This document shows positions 1-9,397 of a stretch of 23,760 nucleotides of DNA, in pieces. The notes under the pieces were generated by a model. The model saw nothing but the letters and a program-made list of their open reading frames with translations. It had not been told where the DNA came from and searched no databases. The stretch's first letter is position 1, and each line of letters opens with the position of its first letter. Source of the DNA: Hypsibius dujardini (taxonomy: Eukaryota > Tardigrada > Eutardigrada > Parachela > Hypsibiidae); contig LRSR01009311.1 of NCBI GenBank assembly GCA_001579985.1, forward strand, positions 1 through 23,760, read 5' to 3'. The position numbers and the translations under genes are program-made.

Positions 1-50
1 GACAGACAGACAGACAGACAAAAAGACAGATAGACAGACAGACAGACAGA
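1..50. repeat. (GACA)n microsatellite at the window edge
   Basis: Imperfect GACA tetranucleotide array running off the left edge of the window. The same tetranucleotide, on one strand or the other, recurs at about 848, 2241, 11188, 14446 and 23728, so it is a dispersed simple repeat of this genome. Confidence 0.95.
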
Positions 51-387
51 CATGCGAACATACAGTCGAACGAACAGGCAGATTGCTGCTCAAATCTTAA
101 TTATAGAAACCATTAAAACGATTAACGAGGCGATAAATCGTAAATTTATAATATTTCACCGAAGGCAGTTTAGTTTTATCACTGTTCCAAAGTGCTCCAA
201 AATCGTGTAGAAATCGGACCAATTGCTTGCAGATTGAGAAAAATCTACGGAATACAACTTTCGACTAGGGTAAAAGATAGAAACATACTAATCGCAAGTA
301 TCACACATATAAACAAATAGCAAAAACTGTCTAAAAAAACAATAGATGAAGCCAACTTCCATCAGATCGAACTAATCATCCGCGCGT
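51..387. other. AT-rich sequence downstream of the PNPLA8-like gene
   Basis: No coding signal on either strand. It follows the stop codon of the minus-strand phospholipase gene, so its right end should hold that gene's 3' UTR. I see no clear AATAAA on the minus strand. Confidence 0.5.
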
Positions 388-846
388 TCACTCCTTATGG
401 TACATATTTAAGTCGGAGCAGTCCCGCTGCAGCGCCATCCAGTCATTAGCCTTCCTGAGCGACGGCCGCGGCGCTGTCAGTTTCTCCGCGATTTGCCTCA
501 TTAGCACGGGATTGTCCTTGACAAACTTCCGGGAATCCTTAATTAACACGTCCATCTGTTCGGGCTCCGATATGTTGATCCCGAAATCCTGTGACAGCAG
601 CGGCTGGATGCGGAAATAGGTCGACGGAGGCATGAGATCTTGGAGAATGGTGTGGATTCCTTCCGTGTCTGTGGAGATGGTAAGAATTAAAAAAATGCGC
701 CCACCGCAGAAGAAATCAATAAAATCGGATTAATGAGACGTACAATGAGGGAAAGAGAGAGATCGACCGACGGGCAGGCAGGCAATCAGACAGACAAACA
801 GAAGATAAAGATGGAAAGAAAAATAGACAGAAAAATAAACAGAAAA

Positions 847-883
<37 letters not shown>

Positions 884-2312
884 TGCAGCAGTCAGAAGTC
901 AACACAAATTTCGAGAGGAGACACACAAGACAGCTAGAAATGCAGACGTAGAGAACGATCACTTGATCGAATCACCAAACAACACGCACTAATTACCTGT
1001 AGCGGAAGCAATTATGCTTGTTATCTTACTCCTCCAGCTAGTGCCCAATTGTTGCGCGACATCCTTATTCTGCGCTTCATGACTCTTCTTAAACCGGCCC
1101 GTCCCGACCGACACGACCGCCTGGATCTTCTCTTTCGGCCACAACAGCCGGCATTCATGAATGCCGATGGCCGTGGGGTTGTTGGTCAACAGTCCGCCAT
1201 CCTGATGAACTATTCCATCGAGGCGAAATTCCGCGAAGAATCCCGGCGCGGCGGTGGAGGCGCGACACGCCTCCCACACTTTGTGCTTCGAGCTGCCCTC
1301 GTAATGGGAGGCGCTTCCGCAGGGCAGGCCGTAGGACCGGAAGATGTACGGCGTGCAGTCGGGCTCGTCCATTTTGCTGCTCACCACGGCGAAACGGGAG
1401 CTCCTCATGCTGCGCGACAGATCGACCATCATTTTTTCGCCCATATTCTTCCTACAAGGAGCGAAAACACAATGACGTGAGAACGGGAGGAGGATAAATG
1501 AAACATGAAGCGATGCAATAGAAGCTGACATATCCGGGTCACATGCCTCTGCCCACTCACTTCAAGACGTCTTCCCATGCCTTAGTATCATAATAGCCGT
1601 GACTTAAGATCAATCTAAAAGAACAGAGCAAACAAATGAGTTGGAGGAGTACGGACGCGACTCACACATCTTCTCACACCCCGCCCACTAGTAAACAAAG
1701 AAACCCTGCTACATAGCATGATGTAAACAATACCGGCGAGCGCCTTGGAGTGTGTCGTTGGCGAAAAGATGCGAGCAGACCCGCTTGTAGTAGTCCAGCG
1801 ACTCATCTGCGGACAGCTTGAAGGCGGCCAACTGAGCGGCAACCAGAGCTCCAGTGCTGACACCTACGGACAACCCAACACCCACAATTAGGTCATTCCA
1901 ATAACTGCTGTTTAGATACGATAGATCTTGTCCGTTGTATGTAATGAATAGATTGAAACTGTCCAAAGAGTCAAGAGAAGACACCCGCTTTCACGCGCAA
2001 ACTTACCAATGAAATAGTCGAACAAATCGCAGGGAGCTTTGCCTGTCAGTGTCTCCAGTTCACGAAGGATTTCCAAAGCCACTATACCCCTGTTAGAAAA
2101 AGAAAAGTAAGGACGACTCTTTAAACATTGGAATCGATCACCTATGAACCATAAAGTGCTCTTCTACATTGAATGGTTTCTGTCTCCTTTGATCTTTGCC
2201 CGACCGTCTTGCGTGTTTGCTTGCCTACATGCCTAACTACCTGTCTGTCTGTCTGNCCTTTGATCTTTGCCCGACCGTCTTGCGTGTTTGCTTGCCTACA
2301 TGCCTAACTACC

Positions 2313-2343
<31 letters not shown>

Positions 2344-2365
2344 TGGTCTGTCTGTTGGTCGGTCG

Positions 2366-2403
<38 letters not shown>

Positions 2404-3476
2404 GTGTCTGTCTGTCTGTGTGTCTGTCTGTCTGTCTGTCTGTCTGCCTGCCTGCTGGTCTGTCTATGTGCCTGGCTATTTCTCTGGGCTTAACTGCTAG
2501 TCTAGCTCCCAGTCTGTCTAACTTTGTTTCTCAGCCGGTGCCACGGTGGACAAGTGTGACACCGGAACGAACGCTATCCCCTTATACGCTTTTTGCTTTC
2601 GCTACAAACAAAATGAACGGACCTAGCGCCACCGCCATCCACAGACAGGATTCGAGGTCCCGGTGCATCCGGCGGGAACGAATAGCCCAACAACGATAGC
2701 GTCAGACACGTCTGATTCTTCAACACTGAATCCTCCCCCAAGACGAATCCCAATAGCAATGGAATCGCCCCGATTCGCACCGCCTCGATCTTGGCGTCAG
2801 GATACTGTAGCAAGTGCTTGGTCAATTCCTCGGTCCGGCTCATCTTACTGAAACTGGATCGCGCCGTCCTGATCGCCATGATTAGTCCCCGTGTCCGACT
2901 GTCCACCGAGGCCTTGGAAGCAACAAACCGCTTCGGAAAATCAGCTTTGCTAATGAGTTTGGATGTCGCTTTGATTTCTTTCTGCAGCAAGGCAGGCTTC
3001 TTCGGCTCCTCCTTCTCCTCAGCGACGTCGTCATCGTCGGTGAGGAGAACAGTGGTGCCGGAAAACGAGAGCAACTCCCCGAACTGCCGCGACGAACTGC
3101 TCATGTACACCTCCCGCATCGCCTCGTCAAACGGTGTCTTGACATTTCGAGATTCCGGCTGCGGTGTCAGTTCAACAGGAAGTGGTTCGGGTTTTATCTT
3201 TTTGGTGGAAGTTGGAGGAAGGGCGGAGGCGACGGCAGGTCTCCAGACTAGATACTCGGAGGCATTGTCGATGAAAGCACTGGCCGTCCCTTTGGAACGC
3301 ATGGCCAGTCCGGACACGGATTCCGCAATGGTGGAACTCAACTCTTTGAGGGTGGGAACGGTGGTGGCTCCAATTTTCAGCCTGTTGACTGGTATGGCGA
3401 CCGGGAAGTCCGAGACGGTGAGTCGCTGAGCGAGCGACTTGATTATCCCCGCAAGCCGTTGCTCTTGTGCCATCAT
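388..3476 (-). CDS. PNPLA8: PNPLA8-like calcium-independent phospholipase A2 gamma (patatin domain), six coding exons
   Basis: Coding exons in transcript order are 3476-2623, 2089-2007, 1863-1734, 1614-1561, 1451-997 and 668-388. All introns are GT-AG and the phases match, giving 618 aa (human PNPLA8 is 782 aa). The family hydrolyses membrane phospholipids, mainly in mitochondria and peroxisomes. Visible features: a diverged N-terminal part (residues 1-245); the glycine-rich oxyanion loop DGGGARG (280-286, split by intron 1); the lipase elbow GVSTG with nucleophile Ser315; RASTAAPG (437-444); and HQDGG with catalytic Asp458. The C-terminal region ending in NDWMALQ..C also follows the family. 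The protein ends HKE, so the peroxisomal SKL of vertebrate PNPLA8 is absent. The start is the first ATG of an ATGATG pair at 3476. The frame stays open upstream to an acceptor at 3535, encoding a basic stretch (LLSALRRIKRVKLLI) that could be a mitochondrial presequence, so the true start may lie further upstream. Confidence 0.93.
848..883. repeat. (GACA)n microsatellite in PNPLA8-like intron 5
   Basis: About nine copies of GACA/CAGA within the intron between the last two coding exons (669-996), embedded in a longer imperfect A/G-rich stretch from about 745. Confidence 0.9.
2186..2326. repeat. Exact 70-bp duplication flanking a single N
   Basis: Bases 2186-2255 and 2257-2326 are identical and are separated only by the undetermined base N at 2256. 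This looks like two contig ends scaffolded without merging their overlap inside a (CTGT)n array. Confidence 0.9.
2241..2464. repeat. (CTGT)n microsatellite in PNPLA8-like intron 1
   Basis: Long CTGT array with CTGC, GTGT and GGTC variants. Its reading frames give spurious CLSVCLSV polypeptides. It includes the N at 2256 and lies between the exons ending at 2089 and starting at 2623. Confidence 0.95.
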
Positions 3477-3534
3477 GCAAATTAATAATTTCACTCGTTT
3501 AATTCGGCGAAGCGCAGAGAGCAGTCCAGAAAAT
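3477..3534 (-). other. 5' UTR or upstream coding part of the PNPLA8-like first exon
   Basis: A strong acceptor (polypyrimidine tract plus CAG at 3537-3535) lies 58 nt upstream of the chosen ATG, so a further 5' exon probably exists. The frame is open back to this acceptor and is rich in Leu, Arg and Lys with no acidic residue. It could be 5' UTR or the end of a targeting peptide. Confidence 0.5.
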
Positions 3535-4190
3535 CTGAAAAAAATTCTAAGAATTACCAAATCAATCAATACATTGAGCAGTATAGCTAATCAAGAAAAG
3601 CACAACAACACATCAATCAACCAACCACTGCCTCCAACAAATTCAAAGCTAACAACAAAGCGTCAACTGATTGATGGATTGAATTGAATATTTCAAGCGT
3701 GAGTAAAAGATGTTCACGTCATTATATGGACTTTAATCTCGCGTCACTGCTGCCAAGGGAAAATAAGATATATATAAAATTGGCAGTAACAACCAACCTG
3801 AATCTGACGGTGGAAATTCAAAAGGGGCAGGAAGATTCCTGCAATAGCTGAAGAGTTCTCTCACGGTGTGTGTGTGTTCCAGTTTCAATGTCACTTCGTC
3901 ATAAGAGAAATCGCACTCGTTTCACTACGCTCCATCGACAAAACGTCCGCTCTTCAACCAGCACTACCCAAAACAACCGCCCACCAAAAATCGGTCAGCA
4001 CAGGTCCAGAGATTCTGCTGAGGTGATCTAAAAAGACACGAGAAAGCATGAAAGAAGCAACTCCTTCCATAATTCTTTGCAAATTTACTACATTTTACGC
4101 TGATGATACGACTTGAAATTTTCTAATAGGAATGCGTATAAAGCCAAAAAAAACACCACTGTACCTTACGTGGCAACGGGATGAAGTGGG
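3535..4190. other. Upstream region of the PNPLA8-like gene, no gene seen
   Basis: No open frame with homology. On the minus strand, 4022-3794 could be a noncoding 5' exon: a TTTTTAG acceptor at its upper end, a CAG/GTTGGT donor near 3794, and stops in all frames. This is a weak inference. Confidence 0.35.
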
Positions 4191-4191
4191 C

Positions 4192-4365
4192 AAAAAAATG
4201 GTGTAAAAAAGTAGAGCAATCTTCTTCAAATATGATTTGATTGATACAAAAAATGGCGTGAAAAAGTAGAGCAATCTTCTTCAAATATGATTTGATTGAT
4301 GCAAAAAATGGCGTGAAAAAGTAGAGCTACTTCTTCAAATATGATTTGATTGATGCAAAAAATCT
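4192..4365. repeat. Three-copy 55-bp tandem repeat
   Basis: The word GTAGAG recurs at 4211, 4266 and 4321, a period of 55 bp. The unit contains TCTTCAAATATGATTTGATT. The third copy differs slightly after GTAGAG. No coding potential. Confidence 0.92.
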
Positions 4366-4666
4366 TACGTTGCGGAATATGATCGGACTGTCGTGTCAAA
4401 ACACATAAGTGCCAACTTTAAGAGAGATTTCTACTCCAAGGACACCGAAAGTTATTGTGGGAAAACGGCGTGTAGTGGGGTGATCGCATTAACAACGTTT
4501 TCTGGAAACATTTTTTTCCCCAGGATCGATCATGACTCACGCAGCTGATCGCTCGCTGTGTGTTGACATTTTGATCAAATCCAACTTTATTTTGATTGGT
4601 TACGCTGTGTCGCACAAGACTTCATAAGCACACACACACAAACTACTGTACTGCCGGTGCTGCTTT

Positions 4667-4737
4667 TTAGACCCACCCGTATATTATGACTGCACACACT
4701 GTGTTTCATTCCAGTCATAATATACGGTGGATCTAAA
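4667..4737. repeat. Imperfect hairpin with GTATATTATGACTG arms
   Basis: The left arm (about 4669-4691) carries GTATATTATGACTG and the right arm (about 4713-4736) its reverse complement. The match extends outward through AGA-CCCACC / GGTGGATCT with single-base gaps. The loop is about 20 nt. It may be a transposon relic. Confidence 0.75.
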
Positions 4738-4820
4738 CGCAACATCAAATAATCGCGACAGCACAGTACTAGTACGGTTGTATATTGTTCCGTAACAAAA
4801 AGTACAGATGTACAGTCCGG

Positions 4821-5493
4821 GGTAAAACTTTTAATTCGGCTAACGTCGAAATCGCTTTTAATTCGGCTAAGTGGGAGAAGCAGGGGGCGCAAGTGTCGCA
4901 CTTCTCACTACCAGGTACTCGAGACACACATCACTTATACAGTACACATACAAGCAGTAGCCGACGAAGAGTAGTTTGAGATACTGCATATTTGCGTGCG
5001 GCAGAGTTGACACATAATTCACGGGACGAAATTGCAATTACAGCCTTTGGTAGACGGGCGGACATTTTTTACGGATAAAAAATTCAAGCCGAATAGTTTT
5101 GGAAGAGATGATATTTTGGAGACTGGAAAAAACAGAATGAACCTGCTGTCAACTGCAATATGTGCCTGTGTGTGTCTGACAAGAGTGTGTAGACTGTAAG
5201 TGCAAAGTAAAGTGTGCTAGTATGCCTGAGATGAACCTGCGAGTGGGGCCTCTACCGCCTCAATCCCGTCTCTTTTTCAGCAAAAATTTTCCCTGTTTTT
5301 TCAAAACAGTCGTCTGAACGCTACAAAGGTATTTCTGCCTCTCTCTGAATACCCTCTTGTTCGCAAATTTTTCTTTGACATTATTAATGTTTCAACGTCT
5401 GTGCCAAGTCACTGACACTGAGATAGCATGGAACGCCAAAAGCTAGCCGAATTAAAAGCGACTTTGCCCGTTAGCCGAATTAAAAGTTTTACC
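4821..5493. mobile_element. MITE-like element A (about 50-bp terminal inverted repeats, no transposase)
   Basis: The left arm 4821-4869 and right arm 5444-5493 are near-perfect inverted repeats starting GGTAAAAC. Each holds two direct copies of CTTTTAATTCGGCTA. The interior of about 570 bp has no convincing coding frame. GTACA lies just outside both ends (4811-4814 region and 5496-5500) and might be a target duplication, but a few unmatched bases intervene, so the exact ends are uncertain. Confidence 0.82.
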
Positions 5494-5497
5494 TCGT

Positions 5498-5941
5498 ACA
5501 CACTTGCTTTTAATGCCTATGTGCCAAAGTTAAAGCCATCCTGCAAGGTTCGGCCGAGCAAAGCAGGGAGTCCGAGTTCGAGTCAACTTCAGCCAACGCG
5601 CGCAGCTGTTTTCGATCGATCAATTGATTCAGCAAATTTTCTTTTGGCGGTCAAGGGTCCTTGATTGATTTCTTGAGTGTTTTTCGATGCTTAAAATGCC
5701 CCAGCCTAGTAAGCCACGACCTGTAACGCCGACCAAAGTTAGATTTTATATATTAATATGTTTTTTTCTGGTTTTACTCAGTTCTGTTCTCCGATGGTTG
5801 GGGGAGTTCAATCAATCAATCGTTGAAGCAGCAGCACGCGGTAGCTCGAATTGGCTCGAATTCGGACTCCCTATTTTGCTGGGCCAAAGCCTAAAGGGTG
5901 GCTTTAACTTGGATACATAGGCATTAAAAGCAGGTGTGTGC
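5498..5941. mobile_element. Foldback/MITE element B with about 135-bp arms
   Basis: The left arm (about 5498-5632) matches the reverse complement of the right arm (about 5807-5940). The ends read ACACACTTGCTTTTAATG and CACACACCTGCTTTTAATG, and each arm holds GGGAGTCCGA(G/A)TTCGAG. Only about 175 bp separate the arms. The element starts 4 bp after element A ends. Small open frames inside (for example 5687-5920) are not genes. Confidence 0.82.
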
Positions 5942-7225
5942 ATTGTAGTCGCTTTCTGAAAATTACTACTACTTGCGCACCAATCTGGATGGACTATTTC
6001 ATAACTAAAATAATATAAAAGCATATGTAACTACGTACACTAATCAGATCAAGGTTTTCCGCATTAAGATTCACCTGAATCGTCTATAGCAAACGTACCA
6101 CGATAATATACATCTCTACTCTACAGTATAAATAAACTTCAACTACGGAAACATCTATAAGACAGTTATTGGTGGTCATGTCTACTTCTCGGAAGCACAA
6201 TATACAGTTCGCCACTAAATAATTAACAGTAGCAGTAGCATACCTCCAGCTCCGATTGCTAAATTCCGTGATGGACCATTTCCGGCGAAAAATATTGTCA
6301 AGGAAGAACTTGACGGGTGCGAAATTAGCGTTTATCTGCTTCACGAACTGTGCTGAAAAAACCGAGTGAACTATGTGAAAACGCAAATGTAGATCATCGA
6401 CGATCTCATATACGAGCACACAGAACACACACCCTCAAAAGCAGCCAGTAAGAAAAAGGCCAGCCGGCTGGTTTCTCTGACGTAACCAATATTATCACGC
6501 CTCGTAGCTCTCTCCCTAGGAATCCTAGTCTATTTTCAAGGCTCCTTCCGCCGAAACAGTCACGTTACGTAACAATACCACCGCCGCCGTAATGTGCCGC
6601 TTCCTCTCACTGAAACTGACGAACGTACTATACGTGTCGTATACACACAAACGAGTATCGGAAACTCGAACGGCACCTGACATCACGTGAGCCCTTCTCC
6701 GAATTACGACACTTCACATTTCACCAAAATGTTGGCCGGAATCCATATCGGCAACGTTCCCCCTGTCGCCGTATTGGACGGTACAGAGGGTGTGAGCAGC
6801 TGATGCGCGAGTCATAGCCACGTGATGTGAGTCACATAGTCCCACACATTGACGGGATTTCACGTTTAGAATTTTGCTTTAAAGTTACACACACACGGCA
6901 AAGACAAACATTTCGACACATTATTACATTACGCCTTCGCGGCAAAGGACCACAGGAGAAACTCTGAAAAGATAAGCAAATTCACCGCATCGACGTGGAA
7001 GACTCTGCTGATTCTCGCCATCTTCCTTAATGCTTCCACACTGCAAACGAAACAAAGAAGACGTGAGGCAAACAGTTACTCAAACCGAAGGCTAACTAAC
7101 AATTTTTAAAACCAGTATGCGTAGTTCAGAAAGTTATATCAACAGTTCCTCATCTGACAGGGATAACTATATTCATCATAAACACCCAGAAATCATTTCT
7201 CCTTCCCCAATCCTCGCTGATTTAC
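5942..7225. other. Long stretch without a recognised gene
   Basis: No homologous protein is recognised. It holds one candidate exon at 6245-6352, reported separately. A 10-bp inverted repeat containing an E-box (CACGTGATGT) occurs near 6681 and 6819, about 130 bp apart, which might be regulatory. Nothing else is supported. Confidence 0.4.
6245..6352 (-). other. Candidate unassigned coding exon
   Basis: A 108-nt stretch on the minus strand runs from a strong acceptor (CGGTTTTTTCAG) to a donor (GGAG/GTATGC). One frame is fully open, reading QFVKQINANF...RRKWSITEF. Its phase would fit the candidate exon 7226-7295 upstream and an acceptor near 6008 downstream. I do not recognise the protein; it could be an unknown gene, a decayed gene or chance. 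Confidence 0.25.
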
Positions 7226-7295
7226 CTCGAGTTGGGTTGGAAACGCTGATTTGCGACAGAGTGGCCAGGGAGAGTTGGATTCCAAGGAAATCGCG
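7226..7295 (-). other. Candidate unassigned coding exon
   Basis: 70 nt on the minus strand between a TTGTTGCAG acceptor and a CGAG/GTAAAT donor. One frame reads RDFLGIQLSLATLSQ and another frame is also open. It would join in phase to 6245-6352 across an intron of about 870 bp. No homology recognised. Confidence 0.22.
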
Positions 7296-7507
7296 CTGCA
7301 ACAAGGACATATTTTAGCCAAGTTGAATCTCTTATGCATTCTTCAGTGTAACACAAAATAGCAAGAAATGTAACTAAGAGATCATGGGCCGGCTATTTCT
7401 AAATAAAGCATCAAAGAGTTTCATAAAATGCTTGTATCATAATATGAAAACTTAAAATCGAACCATTCGAGAAGGAATAACCGAGTAAATCAATGTCTTA
7501 CCGGCAT

Positions 7508-8318
7508 TCTCATTAACGGTGTCTAATCCAGCAATCAACCAGAAAGATCCATAGCGAAGATTCCACAATCTGGAAGAAGCGAAACTTAATTGGAAGTGAT
7601 TGTTCCAAAATTTGACCATATCAAGATGATATCGGAATGCTTGAAACCTCATAATCGTCTGACCACAGTATCATCAAAAAGTTGTCAGATTGACGTGCAT
7701 AGTTTTTCTAATCATCAGTTTCCTCGTAAAAAAGTCAAGTCGCCAATCCCAGCTAATGTTCACTTACCACGAGGTCCGCATGCGATTTCCGCAAATACTC
7801 CGCCTGAAGTCCACGAGCGAACGCATTGAGTTACCGTTCTGGAAGAGAGAAGGAGAAACAATGGAATTAGTAGTCGGTCGGGAAAGGAAGAGTCAAGAGC
7901 GACTACTTCAACTACGCCGAAGAAGTTTCAGTTGCGAAAATTATCTACAGATCTGATTTAGACGGCATTTCCTATCTCAATTTGGATCATCATGTTCCTG
8001 GGCGGTTGAAAAATTCGTTGAGCGGGAGGAAAGACAAAATTACCCGGCAGTGGAGTGCGAGTGCGAGAAACAAGTTGAGTTTCAGCAGGAACTTCCCGGT
8101 CTTTCAAATACTCTGCAAAAAACATAAGATTTTCAATCCGCAGCCCATTCCACCGGCCGAATAAAATTTTCGCTTCATCTGAGTACTTCAAAACTCACAC
8201 TAACGGGGACCTCATCATCATCTGACCCATACTGTCATGAATGTTTTGTCAGAATGACGTGCAAAAGGTTCTCTAATTACCGGTCTCCTCTTGCCCAATT
8301 TCGCAATCTCTTCCTTAC
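7508..8318 (-). other. Exon-like segments and a diverged direct repeat, unassigned
   Basis: On the minus strand, consensus-like splice sites frame short open segments near 7570-7501 (CTTCTTCCAG acceptor, CCG/GTAAGA donor), 7840-7771 (CTCTTCCAG, GTG/GTAAGT) and 8113-8046 (TTTTTTGCAG, CCGG/GTAATT). A diverged direct repeat of about 75 bp joins 7655-7725 and 8215-8285 (both contain TGTCAGA-TGACGTGCA). No single frame links these parts into a protein I recognise. Confidence 0.2.
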
Positions 8319-8526
8319 CTCGCAATCACTCGCCCACCAGCATATCCCATGGAGGATTCGCCGAAGCCTTCTGGAGACCTGAAGTGCAGCCCATTTGGAG
8401 TTGATGACGTGGAGAATTTCGCCGGAGACCTCGACGAGGTCGCTGCATTCTCCTACGAATTTTTTACCCCAATTCGCTGCAGTTATCTTCCCTTCCTCGT
8501 CTACTGCTGCTGCCAGGAAATCTAGT
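8319..8526 (-). other. Candidate 208-nt coding exon, unassigned
   Basis: One frame is open throughout between the acceptor CTGTCCCTCCAG and the donor GCGAG/GTAAGG, giving 69 residues (LDFLAAAVDEEGKITAANWG at its start). An open 208-nt stretch with good splice sites is more than expected by chance, but no family is recognised and no flanking exon is secure. Confidence 0.33.
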
Positions 8527-8683
8527 CTGGAGGGACAGGCAGTTTTAAGTGAAAATAGGAAAAGACAAATATGTCCGAAAAGAATTGAGGAGCCAGAAAG
8601 AGAACTCCAGTGAAAAGGCGAAAGAAATCTGGAATACTGGAAAACAGACTTCGAAAATGAAGAAGTGAAAAACTTCCGAAAAG

Positions 8684-8768
8684 CACAGTGCACGTTGCGC
8701 GTTGCGCAATGCGCAATGCACAACAATTCAACCTGCGCGTGCATTGCGCAATGCAGTTCACACTGTGA
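8684..8768. repeat. GC-rich foldback of iterated TTGCGCAATG words
   Basis: Outer arms CACAGTG / CACTGTG and inner arms built from GCGCAATGCGCAATGCAC and its reverse complement form an inverted repeat of about 85 bp. The words themselves are near-palindromic (TTGCGCAA). It may be a small transposon relic or a protein-binding iteron cluster. Confidence 0.7.
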
Positions 8769-8883
8769 TGACTCAACGTTGCACCATTTGTTTGCCGGTT
8801 TTAACTTCGCTCTGCCGGTTGTTAGTCTGATAAATGTAAAATTATTATTGTTCTGCTAAATTTAAATAATTCTCAACATAAAA

Positions 8884-9041
8884 ATGGCGCGCAAATGGTC
8901 GGATGCAGCGGTAGAACAATTCGCCCATTGGCTTTAGGAAGTGGAGTGTTTGTGGAAGAAAACATCTAAGGAGTATCGATTGAAGGGTCAGAAGGAAGAT
9001 GCATGGAAGGTGATGCATGGTGGCATACATCAATCGCACAG
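8884..9041 (+). pseudogene. Broken MADF/Myb-SANT-like domain exon
   Basis: The frame from the ATG at 8884 reads ARKWSDAAVEQFAHWL, then a TAG stop at 8935-8937, then EVECLWKKTSKEYRLKGQKE and DAWKVMHGGIHQ up to a donor at 9042 (CACAG/GTACTC). The spacing of Leu-Trp, Tyr, Lys and Ala-Trp resembles MADF/Myb-SANT-like DNA-binding domains, which occur in animal transcription factors and in the second protein of PIF/Harbinger transposons. After the donor, the nearest good acceptor (TTTTTTCAG, about 9103-9111) leads straight into a stop. I infer a decayed gene or transposon remnant. Confidence 0.45.
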
Positions 9042-9330
9042 GTACTCGTACTTTTCATTTCAATTTATCATGGAAGTGAGTATGTTAGGAGTAGGTCTTG
9101 ATTTTTTCAGCTGAGGAATGCTAGAAAAAGTACGAAACTCCGCGGGCACCTTAGCCGGGCACTGGCCAAGCCTCCGTCTGGGGAAGGTGGAAAAGCCAAA
9201 AAAGAATGGGCAAGACTGAATCTATTTCTGTGCAATAATGTCCTGGTATATCGCATCTGATACGGAATATGAATGAAACTAGCATAACGCGCATCAGATC
9301 ATACAGCTGTAGCGGACTTAATTCTTCAGC
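9042..9330. other. Sequence after the MADF-like fragment, nothing recognised
   Basis: A possible acceptor near 9111 belongs to the broken MADF-like frame. I see no other feature. Confidence 0.4.
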
Positions 9331-9397
9331 CCACACCCAAACCCATGCACCCACACGCAAACCCATGCACCCACATCCAAACCCATGCACCCACACA
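9331..9397. repeat. 20-bp tandem repeat, three copies and a partial one
   Basis: ACCCATGCACCCACA recurs at 9341, 9361 and 9381, an exact 20-bp period with one or two substitutions per unit. No gene overlaps it. Confidence 0.93.

Noticed and set aside
1049-1480. Plus-strand open frame of 143 codons
   Set aside because: It is the antisense shadow of PNPLA8-like exon 5, which carries the catalytic Asp and matches the family.
2196-2699. Long plus-strand open frame of CLSVCLSV repeats
   Set aside because: It is the translation of a (CTGT)n microsatellite inside a PNPLA8-like intron and runs across an N; no gene signal.
2791-3429. Plus-strand open frame of 212 codons
   Set aside because: Antisense of PNPLA8-like exon 1; the minus strand holds the oxyanion-loop motif in phase with the next exon.
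5687-6024. Open frames inside and beside element B
   Set aside because: Most of their length lies in the inverted-repeat arms; no transposase motif is seen. A strong acceptor near 6008 on the minus strand was noted, but the frame runs into the element.
7771-7838. SWTSGGVFAEI as a protein-kinase subdomain IX remnant
   Set aside because: Similarity to WSxGCIFAE is limited to about ten residues, and no other kinase motif is found nearby in phase.
7958-8191. Minus-strand frame starting MKYSDEAKILFGRWN as a Tc1/mariner transposase fragment
   Set aside because: SDEA followed by Gly and Asn resembles transposase text only over a few residues; the DDE-motif context and terminal inverted repeats are absent.
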